Assembly: GCF_004138335.1 (NCBI RefSeq)
Contig: NZ_RYFW01000002.1
Span: 911,501 to 975,500 of the forward strand
Direction: 5' to 3'
From: Peristeroidobacter agariperforans
GTDB taxonomy: Bacteria; Pseudomonadota; Gammaproteobacteria; Steroidobacterales; Steroidobacteraceae
DNA: 64,000 bases
Positions 18,701 through 24,500 of this stretch are shown here, piece after piece (position 1 is the stretch's first letter; each line of letters begins with the position of its first letter). The notes under the pieces are model-generated. The model had not been told where the DNA came from and did not search any database. It was given only the letters and a program-made list of their open reading frames with translations. Position numbers and translations under genes: made by a program.

Positions 18701-21494
18701 AACCTCGGCGATGGTCTTCGCCAAGCTGAAGCCGTTCCAGCACGCCGTCGACGAATACTGCTACACGGACCTGTCCAAGGCGTTCTTCCTGCACGCGGAG
18801 GAAAACTATCTTCCGGGCAATCCCTATATCGTCTGCCGCCGGCTGGATATCGAACAGCCGATCGAGCCCCAGGGTATCGAGGCCGGCACGTACGACGTGG
18901 TGATCGCCACCAACGTCCTGCACGCCACGCGAGACATTCGACAGACGTTGCGTAATGCGAAGGCGGCACTACGCAGCAATGGCTTCCTGCTGCTCAATGA
19001 GATCAGCGACAAGTCGCTGTCGCCGCACCTCACCGTTGCGCTGCTCGACGGCTGGTGGCTGTTCCAGGATCCGGAGCTGCGTATCCCTGGTTGTCCGGGG
19101 TTGTATCCACAGAGCTGGAAACGTGTGCTGGAGGAAGAGGGCTTCTGCTCGGTGCAGTTCCCAGCGGAGCAAGCGCATGTCCTTGGCAATCAGGTCATCG
19201 TCGCTCGCAGTAATGGAGTCATCCGGCAGAAGGCGGTTAGTGTCGCAGCTCCGGTTGTTACCAAAGCACCGATGCCTGTCGAACGCCGCGAAAGCACTCC
19301 GGTGCCGGTGCGTACAGTGGCAATGGAGCGGGCGCCAGCGGTTTCTAGCAGCGCGCATGTGAGAGAGACCATCCTTGGCTGCTTGTCGAAGACGCTGAAG
19401 GTTCCCGCTTCGAGCATCGGCGCCGAGATCGCGTTCTCCGACTACGGCATCGATTCCATCCTCGGCGTCAACTTCGTCAAGCAGCTGAACGACACCCTGC
19501 GGATCTCGTTGAACACGGCGATCATCTTCGAGTATCCGTCGCTGGAGCGGCTGAGCAAGCACGTTCTGGCGGCGTATGGAGATCAAATCGAATCGCAGTT
19601 GAGCGCGCCCCCAAGCGTGCCAGCTGCGACACCCAGGCCAGCTCCCGTGCCGACGCAAGCACCTGCCGTTACTACGAAGCGGCATTCGAAGCGCAGCGAG
19701 AGCCGAGCACCTGCAGCTGGCGCAGACATCGCCGTCGTAGGCATGTCGGGTCGCTTCCCAAAGGCGGAGAACGTGCGGGAGTTCTGGAACAATCTCGTGT
19801 CCGGCGTCGATGGCGTCGATGAACTGTCGGCCCGGTATCTGGACCAGGTGAACTACAGCCCGAAGAAACAGAAGGGCAAAACGCGCTGCAAATGGGGCGG
19901 CGTGCTCGCAGAGCGGGATTGTTTCGATCCGTTGTTCTTCAACATTTCGCCGAACGAAGCGGAGTCCATGAATCCGCACCAGCGGCTGGTGATGCAGGAG
20001 AGCTGGAACGCCATCGAGGATGCCGGCTACAACCCGCGAGCACTGGCGGGCACGCAAACCGGCGTATTCGTCGGCTCGGAGCCCACCGGATATCAGGGCC
20101 ATACGTTCACGGGCCTGTCGGAGGCGATCATCGCCTCGCGCCTGTCCTACGTGCTGAACTTCAATGGCCCGGCGTTCGTCGTCAACACCGGTTGTTCCTC
20201 TTCGGGTGTCGCAATCCACCTGGGCTGCGAGAGCTTGAGAAATCGGGAGACGGATGTTGTGCTCGCGGGCGGTGTGCACGCGTGCATGAACCAGGCGACG
20301 CAGATCCGTCTGGATGAAATCGAGATGTTGTCGCCCAGCGGGCGTTGTTTCACCTTCGACGCGGCCGGCGACGGCACCATCATCTCCGAAGGCGTGGCCA
20401 TGGTGATGTTGAAGCGCCTGGACGACGCCATTGCCGCCGGCGATCACATCTACGGCGTCATCAAAGGCTCCGGCATCAATCAGGACGGCGCCAGCAACGG
20501 CATTACCGCTCCGAACGGCGCCGCGCAGGAGCAACTGATCCGCAGCGTCTATGACAAGTTCCAGATCGATCCGGAACGCATCAGCTATGTCGAAGCGCAT
20601 GGCACGGGCACCAGGCTCGGCGATCCGGTCGAGACGAATGCGCTGGTCCGGGCGTTCAAACACTACACCGGCAAGCAAAACTATTGCGCGGTCGGCAGTG
20701 CGAAATCTCACGTCGGGCACACTGCTGCGGCGGCCGGCGTCACGGGCTTGATCAAGGTGCTGCTGTCCATGCAACACCGGCAACTGCCCAAGCTGCTCAA
20801 CTTCAAGACGCTCAATCCGCTCATCGAGTTCGAGCGCTCGCCGTTCTACGTCGTCACCGAGCGCTCGGCCTGGCAGCCCGCGGGCCAGGTTCGGATGGCG
20901 GCCATCAACTCCTTCGGCCACAGCGGCACGAACGTTCACATGGTGGTGCAGGAGTACTCACCGGCGACGCGCCTGGAGGGCAAACGTGCAAACCGCTCCG
21001 TCATCGTGCCGTTGTCGGCAAAGACGCAGGAACAGCTGCAACAGAAGGGGCGCGACCTGCTCGAGTTCATCGAATCCGCCGACCCAGCGATCGAGCTGGC
21101 GTCCCTGGCCTGGACTCTGCAAACAGGGCGCGAGGCTATGGTGGAGCGCGTTGGGTTTGTCGTCCGCTCGCTCGATCAACTGAAGGACAAGCTTCGCGCC
21201 TGGCTTGCGGGTGAGATTGATGTTCGAGGCACGGACAAGCTCGACCAGCAGCTCGCATCGTGGCTGCAAGGTGAAGCGCAGGACTGGGCGCTGCTCTGGG
21301 GCGACGCCAGGCCGCCGCGGATGAGCTTGCCCGGCTATCCGTTCGCCAGGGAAAGGTACTGGACGGGCCTTTCGGGCCTGGCCACGACTTCCACAAACCT
21401 TCCGTCGCAAAACATCGAGGACATCATCGATCGCATCGATGACGACTCGATCGACGCCCACGCCGGCGTGCAGCTGCTGAAGCTGATGGTCTGA
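6714..21494 (+). CDS. trans-AT polyketide synthase PKS-B
   Basis: This is a 4926-residue trans-AT PKS. Order by residue: N-terminal docking helices (1-35, KQQLQQIYQDLSTGKLSK), KR (216-430), ACP1 (Ser517), KS (617-1052, Cys786), degenerate DH (1232-1455), ECHa/b/c (1533-1745, 1763-2010, 2026-2275), ACP2 (Ser2331, Trp2337), KS (2428-2860, Cys2597), degenerate DH (3038-3285), degenerate KR (3290-3772), C-methyltransferase (3840-4170), ACP3 (Ser4248, Phe4254), KS (4338-4760, Cys4494), and a C-terminal docking segment (EDIIDRIDDDSIDAH). Translation may start at 6714 or at the in-frame ATG at 6726; neither has a strong Shine-Dalgarno. The 8-base gap after PKS-A indicates coupled expression. The protein begins and ends inside split modules. 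Confidence 0.95.
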   Translation: METLMKQQLQQIYQDLSTGKLSKTAALEIIATLKRQQQSVGVVLASPQWQASADEIPSGSTGQYAEQLVLLCDLPEVDAGELATLVSNGRCQSLRSEGATIAARYSDYAVACFEAIQNIVRGKPKGKVLVRIAMPDVGEHRVFMGLSALLKTATLENPSVVGQCILVPADITSADLAPKLRGEASAVVRYQNGVRQVQAWAPQPATDGDAPIAFKDHGVYLITGGRGGLGQIVAREILQQTRTAKVILAGRSAPDATNLPAAEPGRVEYRCVDVTDLGRVEQLISSIVEEHGQLNGIIHSAGVTADNFILKKTSAEFRGVLASKVTGTFNLDFASRHVELDFLVLFSSIAAVMGNAGQADYAAANGFLDRFAAHRNRAVAAGERCGRTVSINWPFWSEGGMTLDSRTLESLRNSSGIQPMQTATGIQALYRCLQSTHDQMLVMEGELAQLHRVLANQTLQAQPATIEPAPSEPFAKDADDLLEKTRDYLRKQFSTVLKLPAHNIDPRAGLERYGIDSILAVSLINSLERTFGPLSKTLLFEYQNVQSLAEYFVRSHAAALDALFFPESSASRRAAASLEKAVPPAPNQRPAASVAPVPTQKAAARRRSDFSSSDSAEPIAIVGLSGRYPEAPDLGTYWRNLRDGRDCIVEVPKDRWDWRDYFSEDRTQTGRHFSKWGGFIAGVDEFDPLFFNISPKEAKGIDPQERLFLQHAWLAIEDAGYTRASLPNDRVGVYAGAMHSEYQLFGAEASAQGQRMAVSSSFASIANRVSYFLNLHGPSMTLDTMCSSSLTAIHLACQDLRLGRTQLAIAGGVNVSIHPNKYLLLSAGQFISSDGHCQSFGEGGDGYIPGEGVGVVVLKRLSEAERDGNVIYGVIRGSALNHGGKTNGYTVPNPQAQSDVIRQALTDADLDPRHISYIEAHGTGTKLGDPIEITALSNAFRRDSQASEIAPGTCVIGSAKSNIGHCESAAGIAGLTKVLLQMKHRQIAPSLHSSKLNPHIDFDRTPFVVNQSLREWECHEVDGQRVPRIAGISSFGAGGSNAHVIVEEYRATSAAAARADEQVVVPLSAKTTAQLEQKARDLLAFIGAQTDALDLICLAHTLQVGREALEERLGLVAGSVEQLTDQLQQFLAGNIAVDGLYRGQAGRHNTPLSVLSADADFREVVDRWIAEGKLSKLVESWVNGVEVGWQKFHEGRQTPRLMSLPGYPFAKERYWLALPSPLATAPTQTTALLHPLVHKNTSTLAQQSYTSSFSGTESFLERDEATDRTLLPEWTALEMMRAAVELASSSRSPSDVLELRDIAWGRPIEVIADRSIRVALQPRDDGSIDVEIVSADGIVHCQSTAAYTVAQTPDRLDIAQLESAKRVRLAAPSGGEKERYSLCPELLKLVAESATNFAGEKIALLSMHRVRLLIECPDNALISIRRAAPAGLDIDVCNEQGDVCLQARGLQYEVAENTAVAVPALSVRSEPREIPLGVEPAAPVEAPVAAKARKVTLAATDELPASEAAPRAAVTLLDLASPDSAPATVPPTSPLVKLFDLGNGVFSIDIASAPDAAPATVIESLLNAVRAARREASLKVLLIKGKNGFWPGDRAACNRAIDRRLFSEVASFPFPVIAVMQGDACGSGFLLASVCDLMVGSKEGRYEFTSPRLGLFPTKSEERFFVERFGAVQTDELLYRTGPWTGEQLLKKGWTCWIVPAAKVDIKAMELAADLAQKSHTSLRLLKEHLARELVPLVDALTVATPTEAPGGLDARTRTKIVSPVAHLSLEASTENVAVVQIGSSDVGIKPLIADLAALFEQIGQFSGYRAIVLTSAQSGFLPSSETVDAGATLELRRLVQGCKVPVITAFRGDAEGAAWLLGLWSDACVYQTQGRYRANAPWEHLVNGQASPSSASINEAFQPVASSSKSGKSIDQSFRRADPALAREIASLSVSRLGPALGQEACLTGRSYKGADLRARAGALTVVDAADVIPQALRLAEFWAEWPRETIEAWKQSRVTAAEHAPEILPVEEEATPTSAPKVPRSDAVTVANDADGVAVITMHDRQTKNLFSESLLSAVKQAFAYVEHTPACKVVVLTGYDTYFAAGGTKGTLLSIQQGKAQFTDERIYEIALNCSLPVIAAMQGHAIGAGWSLGMFADLVVLGEESRFHSPYMGYGFTPGAGATLVFPRKIGHDLARETLLTAREIAGHELRDRGLQVAVMPRREVLSAAIELARNIAKHSRSQLKALKRQWTHSLRQAREEVYRREVQMHEQTFVGKDDTLAQIETKFSNAPVVASPRVEAAQSTANEGPNLRDVIATLRGLLAHELHMQADGIDEGVQFTDLGLDSITGVTWIRKINDRYGTSIEATKVYSYPTLAELSRFVMQEAGKTAPFSASVQPRAAPAEPARPKVAPPKTARRELVSRLNREPVRLRSSVSPRNAATVQRIAVIGMAGQFPKANDLDQFWENIAAGRDCISEVANKRWRLDDYYQPGEAAAGKTYSKWLGALEDYDAFDPLFFNISPTEAECMDPQQRVFLQACWHGIENAGYDSQSLSGSRCGVFVGCAAGDYHQLPRRNPLGAQDFTGAATSILAARIAYFLNLRGPCLSIDTACSSSLVAIAEACDSLSSGTSDLALAGGVYVMSGPSMHIMTSQAGMLSSDGRCFTFDQRANGFVIGEGVGVVVLKRLADAERDGDRILGVIEGWGVNQDGKTNGITAPNEDSQARLLQSIYERFEIDPAGIQLIEAHGTGTKLGDPIEVAGLKAAFKPFTDRQDYCALGSVKSNIGHCLTAAGVAGVAKLLLAMRHRQLPPAANFSQCNEHIDLSGTPFYVNGSLADWNVADQGLRRAAVSSFGFSGTNAHIVIAEHAGSAQLEFDAPVWPQGEKFIVPLSARNETQLRQKAEDLLKSLRKRGATLRLVDVAYTLQVARDSMSDRVVFLAGSLDELIARLEAYVASEAEIAGAFRGLAKQNKDEMKLFTQDDDVRTTMVGKWLRERKLAKLAQWWSKGLTLDWKQLYGEAKPRRIELPGYPFAKDRFWIDGTGAMDSPVDHDRIHPLVHGNASLLSQQRYQSSFAGNEFFLDDTKAFPALSLVEMARAAIVHATSDHGVPAALSITGMEWDQPLFVTEPTEVTINLEADDDVIEFEIQTEEVHARGRAELVANVQVEQLDLAGTMGRMTRDELQPTCVDASLQGLKEVFRGDGCLLARIEIGQERGVQEYALHPCLLEGAWQACTMFLGADAGSRLPASIDSVTIASTAAERMYALIRYASTDDQALDVDLYDEAGNACVLMRGVRWTAPGSTAAAPSNPSKWDGISYLHRWEECRDSLPNSTLAHQTVLIVCRDGSYGFEEVIRQRNQQANVVLIRLTETTAQLSQNEWRCGERDPRGFETALQGVRQIDALYFLAASERAEHSSVEQDAEGQLLRLVKFLKQSQKVGDMVDTYILTVDNHSLTGEANARAGAGASGLGYSLAQGNYQFRVRNLDLSAEDLRDPGRAEQLLTLISREPSSDRGEVFKLHAGKRYRGSFFKLNWGSPTPTAIKQNGVYLIVGGTGIVGRIITRNLIHKYAATVVWLGRSDRDSPKVRSALQSFAEFGNKLSYLQADVLSLDSMRQAVATIKNRHSALNGAIFSGMVFGIDNSIDQISEAEFESVVGIKTQGSRVFHAALSDESLDFMVYFSSGQAYSFSGAMTVAAYAAGISAADSFTRSIQSTTRVPVGTINWGAWRAFVKERMEVHHDVRAKNVGSLSDEEGFACFERFVGELQQGRVHQVLCMRVSAEVQPLINCNSEEIVTLAADAPFAPPVSDLQIELPGERIATLIRAQQRSDLDDWFSQLLFYQLNRLVEASDHSLPARVPTTVAELHERCRILDKYIPWVNESLRMLAKRQLIELRDDVIVRWDAKEAKAKWHEWQLRRQAYVDDAYSKALTALVTDCLVSLPDILNGNVSATDVIFPNSSPEKVAALYKENAVADTYNEVVGDAVLACLQQRLQADPSTRLRILEIGAGTGGTSAMVFAKLKPFQHAVDEYCYTDLSKAFFLHAEENYLPGNPYIVCRRLDIEQPIEPQGIEAGTYDVVIATNVLHATRDIRQTLRNAKAALRSNGFLLLNEISDKSLSPHLTVALLDGWWLFQDPELRIPGCPGLYPQSWKRVLEEEGFCSVQFPAEQAHVLGNQVIVARSNGVIRQKAVSVAAPVVTKAPMPVERRESTPVPVRTVAMERAPAVSSSAHVRETILGCLSKTLKVPASSIGAEIAFSDYGIDSILGVNFVKQLNDTLRISLNTAIIFEYPSLERLSKHVLAAYGDQIESQLSAPPSVPAATPRPAPVPTQAPAVTTKRHSKRSESRAPAAGADIAVVGMSGRFPKAENVREFWNNLVSGVDGVDELSARYLDQVNYSPKKQKGKTRCKWGGVLAERDCFDPLFFNISPNEAESMNPHQRLVMQESWNAIEDAGYNPRALAGTQTGVFVGSEPTGYQGHTFTGLSEAIIASRLSYVLNFNGPAFVVNTGCSSSGVAIHLGCESLRNRETDVVLAGGVHACMNQATQIRLDEIEMLSPSGRCFTFDAAGDGTIISEGVAMVMLKRLDDAIAAGDHIYGVIKGSGINQDGASNGITAPNGAAQEQLIRSVYDKFQIDPERISYVEAHGTGTRLGDPVETNALVRAFKHYTGKQNYCAVGSAKSHVGHTAAAAGVTGLIKVLLSMQHRQLPKLLNFKTLNPLIEFERSPFYVVTERSAWQPAGQVRMAAINSFGHSGTNVHMVVQEYSPATRLEGKRANRSVIVPLSAKTQEQLQQKGRDLLEFIESADPAIELASLAWTLQTGREAMVERVGFVVRSLDQLKDKLRAWLAGEIDVRGTDKLDQQLASWLQGEAQDWALLWGDARPPRMSLPGYPFARERYWTGLSGLATTSTNLPSQNIEDIIDRIDDDSIDAHAGVQLLKLMV
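7360..8400 (+). other. PKS-B KR-ACP completing the PKS-A module
   Basis: The KR has the NADPH loop ITGGRGGLG, the catalytic Ser 13 residues before Tyr (FSSIAAVMGNAGQADY) and the YAAAN Asn, so it is predicted active. The Asp in GVTADNF is compatible with a B-type (D-hydroxy) ketoreductase. The ACP Ser codon is 8262-8264 in YGIDSILAVS, with no Trp at +6, so this is an ordinary ACP. Together with KS-DH of PKS-A the module should give a double bond. Confidence 0.8.
8561..13830 (+). other. PKS-B beta-branching module: KS-DH0-ECHa-ECHb-ECHc-ACP
   Basis: The KS (Cys codon 9069-9071, DTMCSSSLTAIH) is followed by a DH remnant (10408-11080) in which FLERDEATDRTLLPEW replaces the catalytic His segment. 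A second triple crotonase array follows: ECHa about 11310-11950, ECHb about 12000-12740 (strongly diverged, FRGDAEGAAW), ECHc about 12790-13530 (intact PksI-type: GYDTYFAAGGTK, AAMQGHAIGAGW, YGFTPGAGAT). The ACP has Ser at 13704-13706 and Trp at 13722-13724 (DSITGVTW). The domain order is the same as at 400-3735 in PKS-A, which suggests duplication of a whole block. Confidence 0.85.
13996..19590 (+). other. PKS-B methylating module: KS-DH0-KR0-cMT-ACP
   Basis: The KS Cys codon is 14502-14504. The DH (15826-16570) lacks the catalytic His (FFLDDTKAFPALSL). The KR (16590-18030) keeps a GGTGIVG cofactor loop, but around its Tyr (17757-17759) the sequence is AAYAAGISAAD. The usual Asn four residues later is Ile, and the Ser-Tyr spacing is altered, so activity is doubtful. 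The methyltransferase (18230-19220) has ILEIGAGTGGTS, followed by YTDLS, LDIEQP, TNVLHAT and GWW, typical of PKS C-methyltransferases. ACP Ser is at 19455-19457, with Phe rather than Trp at +6. The expected product is an alpha-methylated beta-keto intermediate. Confidence 0.8.
19725..21490 (+). other. PKS-B terminal KS with C-terminal docking segment
   Basis: The KS has its Cys codon at 20193-20195 in VNTGCSSSG, a context different from the DTAC/DTMC motifs of its neighbours, with EAHGTGT and SHVGH histidines present. A shortened linker (YPFARERYW) and a short acidic-hydrophobic tail end the protein. The matching DH-KR-ACP is at the start of PKS-C, so this is a second split module (KS//DH). 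Confidence 0.8.
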
Positions 21495-21522
21495 AGCCAG
21501 ATCGACTGATCTTCCTCCTCCT

Positions 21523-21546
21523 GACGCGCCGGGGATCGGCGGCGTC
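21523..21546 (+). other. RNA hairpin in the PKS-B/PKS-C gap
   Basis: GACGCGCCG (21523-21531) pairs with CGGCGGCGTC (21537-21546), with one bulged G and a 5-base loop. The 82-base gap has no T-run after the stem, so this is not a classical terminator. It may pause polymerase or stabilise mRNA ends between two giant genes. The GAAGAG at about 21564-21569 could serve as ribosome-binding site for PKS-C. Confidence 0.4.
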
Positions 21547-21576
21547 GCGCCCGATATCGCACGAAGAGTCAGCCCA

Positions 21577-24500
21577 ATGATCGATTTCATCGAATACGTG
21601 GTCGGCGAGTTGAAGAGCAAGCGCCTGTCGAAGGGGCATGCTTTGTCGCTGATCAATCAGTTCTCCGGCCGCGCCAGCGCGGCCGGCACAGCGGCGCTTC
21701 ATCCGCTGCTGCACAGGAACACCTCCGATCTTGCCCAGCAGAGCTATGCGAGCAGTTTCAGCGGCTCGGAATTCTTCCTGCGCGATCACCGGGTGCACGG
21801 AAACAAGGTGCTGCCCGCGGTGGCTTACCTGGAAATGATTCGGGCGGCGATCGCGGATGCCGTCCCTGATCGAGCGGAGCAGACGCTCGAGCTGCGCAAT
21901 GTCATCTGGGCCCAGCCCGTTGTCGTGCACGACAGGAAGGACGTGTCTCTGGCGTTGTCTGTCGATGCGGGCGGCAGCCAGGAACAAGTCGATTTTGAAA
22001 TCTATAGCGACGCGGAGTCGGATGAAGTCATTCATTGCCAGGGCCAGGCGCTGCTGATCGATGGCGCGCGGCCGCCTCGATGTGACATCGAAGCGCTTCG
22101 AGCGCAAATGACTCGGGGCCACGTGGAGGCGACGAGCATCTATTCCGCAATTGCCGGAATCGGCATCGACCTCGGCCCCGCGCAGCAAGGCATTCGGGCG
22201 ATCCATCAGGGTGAGCGGCAGCAGCTCGTGGAGATTTGCCTGCCCGAAACGGTGCAGGGCGCCCGCGACGAATATGTGCTGCACCCGAGCCTCATGGACA
22301 GCGTGCTCCAGGCCGCTTCGGGACTGTTCGTCGATCTGACTCGGGCAGCCGGACAACCGCCGGTGCCGTTCGCACTGGAATCGTTGCGAGTGTTCTCCGG
22401 TTGTCAGCCGGAGATGTTCGCATGGGCTCGCTTTGCGCCGGGAAGCAGGCCTGGCGACAGCGTGGCCAAGCTGGACATCGATCTGTGCGACAGCGAAGGG
22501 AATGTCTGCGTCAGCATGCGTGGCTTCTCGTCCCGGATGTTGAGCGCGGACGTCGAAACGGCTTGCGTGCTCGCCGTGCCGGAGTGGCAAGCAGCGAGTG
22601 CGGCGGTGGTCGACTACCGGCCCGTTCAGACGCACGTCATTCTCTGCGACATTCCGGGCGTGGCGGCGACGCAGTTGGAAGCCGAACTCGGCAAGGCGGA
22701 GGACCGGTTTTCTTGTCGCGAGTGGAAGAGCGCTCGGCAATCGATGGCCAGTCGCTACACCGAAGCAGCGCTTGCGTGTTTCGATACGTTGCGCTCGCTG
22801 TTGCAAGGTTTGAAAGAGCGTGCGCATGTGCAGGTCGTTATCGCACACTCGGATCTCATCTTTGCCGGCCTGTCCGGCTTGCTGAAGACAGCGACGCAAG
22901 AGAATCCGAACCTGCTCGGGCAGCTCGTCGTGACGACACCTGCGGTTTCTGCAGTCGAACTTGCGAGGCAGTTGCGGGAGGCGCGCTCGTTGCCGCACCA
23001 GGCGGCCATTAAGTTCGCAGATGGCAAGCCCGAGGTGTTGCGTTGGCGCGCTGTTGAGCCCTCGAATGCGCAAGAGCCCTCGGTCACTTTCAAGGATCGA
23101 GGCGTCTATGTCATCACCGGAGGGCTCGGTGGCCTGGGGTTGATATTCGCGCGCGAGATCCTGGCGCAGACGACGGACGCCAAGGTCATCCTGACGGGAC
23201 GATCTGCAGCCAGCGACGCGACCCAGGAAACATTGCGTCAGCTATCCAATCGGGCGTTCTATCGCCAGCTGGACCTCAGCGATCTGCAGCAAGTCAAAGG
23301 CCTGTTCGGCTCGATCCTGCAGGAGTTCGGCCGCGTCGATGGAATCATTCACAGTGCGGGAATGATCGCTGACGCATTCATTCTGAAGAAAACACCGGAT
23401 GCCTTCGCGCGCGTGCTGGAGCCGAAGGTGACGGGCACTGTCAATCTGGACGCCGCCACTCAGGACATCAGCCTGGACTTCCTGGTGCTGTTCTCGGGCG
23501 GAGCTGCGGTTCACGGCAATCCAGGGCAGGCGGATTACGCCGCGGCCAACGGCTTCATGGATCAGTTCGCCGCTCATCGAAATCGGCTGGTCGCCGCGCA
23601 GGCGCGGCATGGCCGGACCCTCTCGATCAACTGGCCGCTGTGGCAGGACGGGGGAATGACCATCGATCCTGAGCACCTGCAGGCCTTGCAGCGCTCGACG
23701 GGCATGCATCCGATGCAGACGCAGACCGGACTGCGGGCTTTTCATGAGTGCCTGAGGTTACAGCGCAGCCAGGTGCTGGTCGTCGAGGGCGACGCGGAGC
23801 GCATCCATCGTGCATTCCTCGCCGAGCCGCAGATCTCCGCCGAAGTCGCCGAGCGCAACGCGGCGGCTGCGCCGGTGGATTCGAGCAACCTCATCGACAA
23901 GACGCAGAGCTTCCTGCGCAAGCAGTTCTCGGTGGTGCTGAAGCTGCCGGCGCAGAAGATCGACCCCGCCGCGCCGCTGGATCAGTACGGCATCGATTCC
24001 ATCGTGGCGATGAGCTTGACCAATCAGCTCGAGCTCACGTTCGGCTCATTGCCCAAGACTTTGTTCTTCGAATATCGCAGCGTGCGTGACCTGGCGCGAC
24101 ACCTCATCGAGTGTCATGCAGACAAGTTGGCGAAGCTGTTCGCGGCTGAGAGCACGGACGGTAAAGTCGAGCAGCGTGCAACCAACGTTCAGCCGACCGC
24201 GGTTACCTCCGCAGTTGCGCAGCCGAGGAGGCAGAAGTCGAGGAAGGCACGGCGGTTCCGTCACCAAGAGCAACGGGCGAACCAAGCTGCAAGCCTCTCA
24301 GTGGCGAACGGACCGATTGCCATCGTGGGTTTGAGCGGACGTTATCCGGAGTCCATCGACGTCGAGGCGTATTGGCGCAACCTGCGCGATGGCAAGGACT
24401 GCATCACCGAAGTCCCGGAGCAGCGCTGGAGCTGGCGCGAGCATTACACCGAGGATCGCACCAAGCCCGGTTATCACTACAGCAAGTGGGGTGGATTCAT

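Noticed and set aside
17274-20939. Long minus-strand open frames (549 and 656 codons) inside PKS-B
   Set aside because: Antisense to KR, methyltransferase and KS domains with clear motifs; such frames recur opposite every PKS region here.
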